From positions 156,244-220,243 of the forward strand of contig DEAE01000012.1 in the NCBI GenBank assembly GCA_002347025.1: 64,000 bases of DNA, read 5' to 3'. The number at the start of each line of letters is the position of its first letter. Position 1 is the first letter of the stretch. The notes beneath the pieces are model-generated. The model was not told the origin of the DNA and ran no database searches. It saw only the letters and a program-made list of their open reading frames with translations. This document shows, one piece after another, positions 60,945 through 64,000 of the stretch. The translations under genes were made by a program, and so were the position numbers. Source of the stretch: Acidobacteria bacterium UBA2990 (GTDB taxonomy: Bacteria; Acidobacteriota; Vicinamibacteria; Vicinamibacterales; UBA8438).

Positions 60945-61716
60945 CGATTTCAACAATGATGGCGGTCATGTCATCTGAACCTCCACCCTCACTCGCACCT
61001 CTAACAAGCGTCTGACAGGCCTCGGCGAGATCCGCTTCTCGCCCCCCGAGCACCTCTTCTATTTCAGCGTCAGACAACACATTAAAGATGCCATCAGAAC
61101 ATAGCAAGAACCGATCCTCTGTCCGCAGCTGTAACTCCTGAAGCTCCACATCGAGGTCCCCAGAACCCGATATTGCTCGGGTCACGATATTTCGCCGTGG
61201 ATGGTCGCGTGCGGCGGCCTCGGTAAGTTCACCGGCCTGAAGCTGCTCTTCCACCCACGAGTGATCCCTTGTTAGCTGCTCTAATTGACTACCCCGTAAC
61301 CTGTAGGCTCGGCTGTCACCGACATGGGCAACTGTACCAATCGGCCCATCAATCAAAACCGCCACAGCCGTTGTGGCCATTTCACGACGCTCTTCCAAGA
61401 GAGCATTCTCAGACGCCAGTCGACGGTTCCCCACGGAAAACCCAACCCTCAGCCGGTTCTGGTTGTCGCTTTGACCGGGATCAAAACGAACCGGCCAGAC
61501 TTGAGAGGGAAGCATTCCCACAGTTGATTCAACAAACTCCACAATACCCTCAACCGCCGCTTGAGAGGCAACTTCGCCTTTTGGATGCCCACCCATCCCG
61601 TCTGCAACAACGAACAACCCCAAGTCCAAGCGGACGCAATGGTAGTCTTCGTTTGGGGTACCAGACATTGAATGGTACCGCCCTCGTTGGGTGGCCGAAG
61701 CAGCTGAAACCCGCAT
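60934..61716 (-). CDS. PP2C-type (PPM) protein phosphatase
   Basis: 260 residues. Metal-dependent Ser/Thr phosphatase fold: NEDYHCVRLDLGLFVVADGMGGHPKG (metal aspartates), VAHVGDSRAYRLRG, LLCSDGIFNVL, and GGSDDMTAIIVEI at the end. It resembles the bacterial PrpC/Stp phosphatases that oppose Hanks-type kinases, but no kinase gene is in the window. It overlaps the exporter permease gene by 11 bases, which suggests it regulates glycan export or another linked process (inference). Confidence 0.93.
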   Translation of the reverse strand: MRVSAASATQRGRYHSMSGTPNEDYHCVRLDLGLFVVADGMGGHPKGEVASQAAVEGIVEFVESTVGMLPSQVWPVRFDPGQSDNQNRLRVGFSVGNRRLASENALLEERREMATTAVAVLIDGPIGTVAHVGDSRAYRLRGSQLEQLTRDHSWVEEQLQAGELTEAAARDHPRRNIVTRAISGSGDLDVELQELQLRTEDRFLLCSDGIFNVLSDAEIEEVLGGREADLAEACQTLVRGASEGGGSDDMTAIIVEIDAV

Positions 61717-61863
61717 AGCTTATGTGCCATGTTCTCACGAAGCCACCCGACCTGTCCCCTAGGTAGCTCACGTGGTAGCTGTTATTGGAGTTCTTCCCAA
61801 ATGACAGACGCCAGAAACGCTTTAAGCTTGTTTAGACCCGTGCAAGGCTGAATGGTATGTGAA

Positions 61864-62286
61864 TTAAGCCTTGGATTTGGCCAATTTGGCTACTTCAAGC
61901 CTCACTAAAGACTTACGCAGGGCTACACGAGCCCGCCCAAAATCCAGGTTAGGCTCAGGCAGGTCTAGTCGGCTCCGAGCGCGCTCTCGAGCGGATTCTG
62001 CCCGGTGGATATCAATTGTTTCCGCCGGTTCGGCTACATCCGCAAGGATAGTCACACTGTCAGGTAGCACCTCGGCAAACCCGAAAGACACAGCAACGTG
62101 GGAGATGTCCTGGCCGCACCGATACCAAAGTTCACCAGCCTGTAAGGATGCCAGGAAGGGAGTGTGCCCCGGCAGCACACCAAAAGAACCTTCTGAACCA
62201 GGCGCTTTTACTTCGTCAACCTCCCTACGGACAACCGCATGGTCAGGAGTGACAATTGTGAGGGTTAGATGATCGGGTAGAGGCAT
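61864..62286 (-). CDS. atpC: ATP synthase epsilon subunit
   Basis: 140 residues. F1 epsilon: beta-sandwich DHLTLTIVTPDHAVVRREVDEVKAPGSEGSFGVLPGHTPFL, followed by a C-terminal helical hairpin (ETIDIHRAESARERARSRLDLPEPN). It couples rotor movement and can inhibit hydrolysis. It follows atpD after 44 bases, the standard atpA-G-D-C order. Confidence 0.95.
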   Translation of the reverse strand: MPLPDHLTLTIVTPDHAVVRREVDEVKAPGSEGSFGVLPGHTPFLASLQAGELWYRCGQDISHVAVSFGFAEVLPDSVTILADVAEPAETIDIHRAESARERARSRLDLPEPNLDFGRARVALRKSLVRLEVAKLAKSKA

Positions 62287-62330
62287 AGGGAAATTCAGCG
62301 GGTTCTTAGGGCGTGCTCTTCAAATCCACC

Positions 62331-63773
62331 TCAAGCTGCTTCACTTTTCATTTTTTCGGCCTTCTCCATTGCCTCCTCAATGGTACCGACCAAGAGAAAT
62401 GCTTGTTCTGGCAAGTCGTCATGCTTCCCATCAACAATCTCCTTGAATCCACGGATCGTGTCAGCAATCGGTACGTATTTACCTTCAAGTCCGGTGAACT
62501 GTGAGGCCACAAAGAACGGCTGCGAGAGGAACCTTTCGATGCGACGAGCCCGCGATACGGCAAGCTTATCCTCTTCCGAAAGTTCGTCAATACCGAGAAT
62601 CGCTATGATATCCTGCAAGTCCTTATAGCGCTGCAGCACCTGTTTTACTTCACGAGCAACATTGTAGTGCTCGTCCCCAATAATGTTCGCATCAAGAATC
62701 CTTGACGTAGAGGCTAGAGGATCGACCGCAGGGTAGATCCCCTTCTCGACGATAGCTCGGGACAAATTGGTGGTGGCATCCAGATGGGCGAATGTTGTCG
62801 CTGGTGCGGGATCGGTATAGTCGTCGGCCGGTACGTATATTGCTTGAACCGATGTGATTGATCCTTGTTTCGTCGATGTAATCCGTTCCTGCATTGCCCC
62901 CATTTCACTGGCCAGTGTCGGCTGATATCCCACCGCCGATGGCATACGGCCTAACAAGGCAGAAACTTCGGATCCGGCTTGCGTGAACCTAAAGATATTG
63001 TCGATAAACAGGAGCACATCTTTAGCTTCAGCATCGCGGAAATATTCGGCTACCGTTAAAGCACTCAACGCAACCCGTTGCCTAGCCCCAGGGGGTTCGG
63101 TCATTTGGCCATAAATTAGAGCAGCTCGCGACTTCTCTGGTTCCTCTATGTTGACGACGCCACTCTCCTGCATCTCCAACCAGAGGTCGTTCCCTTCACG
63201 GGTTCGCTCACCGACGCCACCAAAAACAGATACACCACCATGCTTGAGAGCGATGTTGTTAATAAGCTCCATAATGATGACGGTCTTACCAACACCTGCA
63301 CCACCGAAAAGTCCGATCTTGCCACCACGTAGATATGGCTCTAGCAAGTCGATAACTTTGATACCTGTCTCGAACATCTGCAATTCAGTTGACTGGTCTT
63401 CCAGCTTAGGGGCCGGCCGATGAATCGGCCAGCGATCCTTGGTCTCCACTGCTCGGTCCGGAAAGTCGACTGGTTCACCGAGCACGTTGAGAACCCGGCC
63501 TAGAGTCTCTGGCCCAACTGGCACCGAGATCGGTTGACCTAAGTCGACCGCGGCCATACCTCGCTGCATCCCATCTGACGGCTTCATTGCAACAGCGCGC
63601 ACTCGGTTTTCACCGAGGTGTTGGGCCACTTCTGCAATGAGGTCAATATCGACACCAGTTTCGCTCGACTTGACCTGTAATGCGTTATTGATGGCAGGCA
63701 GCGTTCCCTCGAATTCTACGTCGATTACGGGCCCGATTATCGACACCACTTTCCCGATGTTCTCATTCGCCAT
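62331..63773 (-). CDS. atpD: ATP synthase beta subunit
   Basis: 480 residues, full-length catalytic F1 beta. P-loop GGAGVGKTVIIMEL, the catalytic glutamate in GERTREGNDL, the DELSEED-region form DELSEEDKLAVSRARR, and ALLGRMPSAVGYQPTLASEMG. Normal for aerobic proton-coupled F1. It lies 76 bases downstream of the atpG end. Confidence 0.98.
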   Translation of the reverse strand: MANENIGKVVSIIGPVIDVEFEGTLPAINNALQVKSSETGVDIDLIAEVAQHLGENRVRAVAMKPSDGMQRGMAAVDLGQPISVPVGPETLGRVLNVLGEPVDFPDRAVETKDRWPIHRPAPKLEDQSTELQMFETGIKVIDLLEPYLRGGKIGLFGGAGVGKTVIIMELINNIALKHGGVSVFGGVGERTREGNDLWLEMQESGVVNIEEPEKSRAALIYGQMTEPPGARQRVALSALTVAEYFRDAEAKDVLLFIDNIFRFTQAGSEVSALLGRMPSAVGYQPTLASEMGAMQERITSTKQGSITSVQAIYVPADDYTDPAPATTFAHLDATTNLSRAIVEKGIYPAVDPLASTSRILDANIIGDEHYNVAREVKQVLQRYKDLQDIIAILGIDELSEEDKLAVSRARRIERFLSQPFFVASQFTGLEGKYVPIADTIRGFKEIVDGKHDDLPEQAFLLVGTIEEAMEKAEKMKSEAA

Positions 63774-63849
63774 ACTATGAGCGTCCCTCTAAACGTGCTG
63801 ACAATTTTTCTGTCCCTTTTGGAACTCAATGAACAATCCGAGATCTCTT

Positions 63850-64000
63850 TTAAAGAGCCTCAGCACCCGATACGATCTCAATAATCTCTCCCGTGATCGT
63901 CGCCTGACGGACTTTATTCATATACAAAGTGAGGTCTTCAATCATCTCCGTCGCGTTGTTACTCGCGGCTTCCATTGCCGTCAGCCGTGCAGCATGCTCA
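63850..64000 (-). CDS. atpG: ATP synthase gamma subunit, C-terminal part
   Basis: The last 49 or so codons before the right edge. The reverse strand reads EHAARLTAMEAASNNATEM, then NKVRQATITGEIIEIVSGAEAL and TAA, the conserved C-terminal helix of F1 gamma. Most of the gene is outside the window. Confidence 0.93.
   Translation of the reverse strand, partial: EHAARLTAMEAASNNATEMIEDLTLYMNKVRQATITGEIIEIVSGAEAL

Noticed and set aside
1..64000. CRISPR array, insertion sequences, rRNA
   Set aside because: No regularly spaced direct repeats, transposase-like ORFs or rRNA sequence were seen.

Overview
The window looks like a chromosomal segment of an uncultured Acidobacteriota (Vicinamibacteria-like), moderate confidence. 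The basis is gene content: a sufBCDSUT operon, an aa3-type oxidase operon with two small membrane proteins, a PQQ beta-propeller dehydrogenase beside a DUF1080 protein and two secreted proteins of a family common in that phylum, an M61 peptidase, a UPF0182 protein and a SurA/DsbA fusion. Base composition is even, and there is no integrase, transposase, phage, CRISPR array or tRNA that I can see. TGA is an ordinary stop codon in many genes here.

Layout. 1-9.7 kb (minus strand): 5' part of a glutaminyl-peptide cyclotransferase, thrB, the Fe-S assembly operon sufB-C-D-S-U-T behind an IscR-like palindrome, and a sodium:solute symporter. 10-14.1 kb (plus): a cytochrome c oxidase operon (ctaD-E-F, two small membrane proteins, ctaC) with a GC-rich structured leader. 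14.2-24.1 kb: thiol-redox and metal genes (SurA/DsbA fusion, FAD-linked oxidase, YvlD-like protein, metal P-type ATPase, M61 peptidase, a selenocysteine thioredoxin-like protein, a zinc ribbon protein, a peroxiredoxin). 24.3-34.5 kb: UPF0182, a lipoprotein amidohydrolase, and a secreted-catabolism cluster (PQQ dehydrogenase, DUF1080, paralogous secreted proteins, hydroxyisobutyrate dehydrogenase-like). 35-43.5 kb: metallo-hydrolase, clpS-clpA, ACT protein, aminotransferase, DsbD, lipoprotein. 43.5-52.6 kb: lipid kinase, GAF sensor, FabZ-like, a second selenocysteine protein (PCYCGC family), hybrid histidine kinase, FliA-like sigma factor, DHp-like stub, HTH protein and an NtrC-type regulator. 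52.7-64 kb (minus): dus, surA-like, mfd, a Wzt/Wzm-type ABC exporter, a PP2C phosphatase, and atpC-atpD-atpG.

The main discovery is a pair of genes that a standard caller would truncate. In each, an in-frame TGA stands exactly where the first cysteine of a CxxC motif is expected, the family's remaining C-terminal domain continues in frame to a later stop, and a SECIS-like hairpin lies just downstream of the TGA. One (22203-22835) is a two-domain thioredoxin-fold protein whose read-through end overlaps the M61 peptidase start by ATGA. The other (46548-47198) is a membrane-anchored PCYCGC-family protein. Both would carry a UxxC redox centre, which implies selA/selB/selC/selD elsewhere in the genome.
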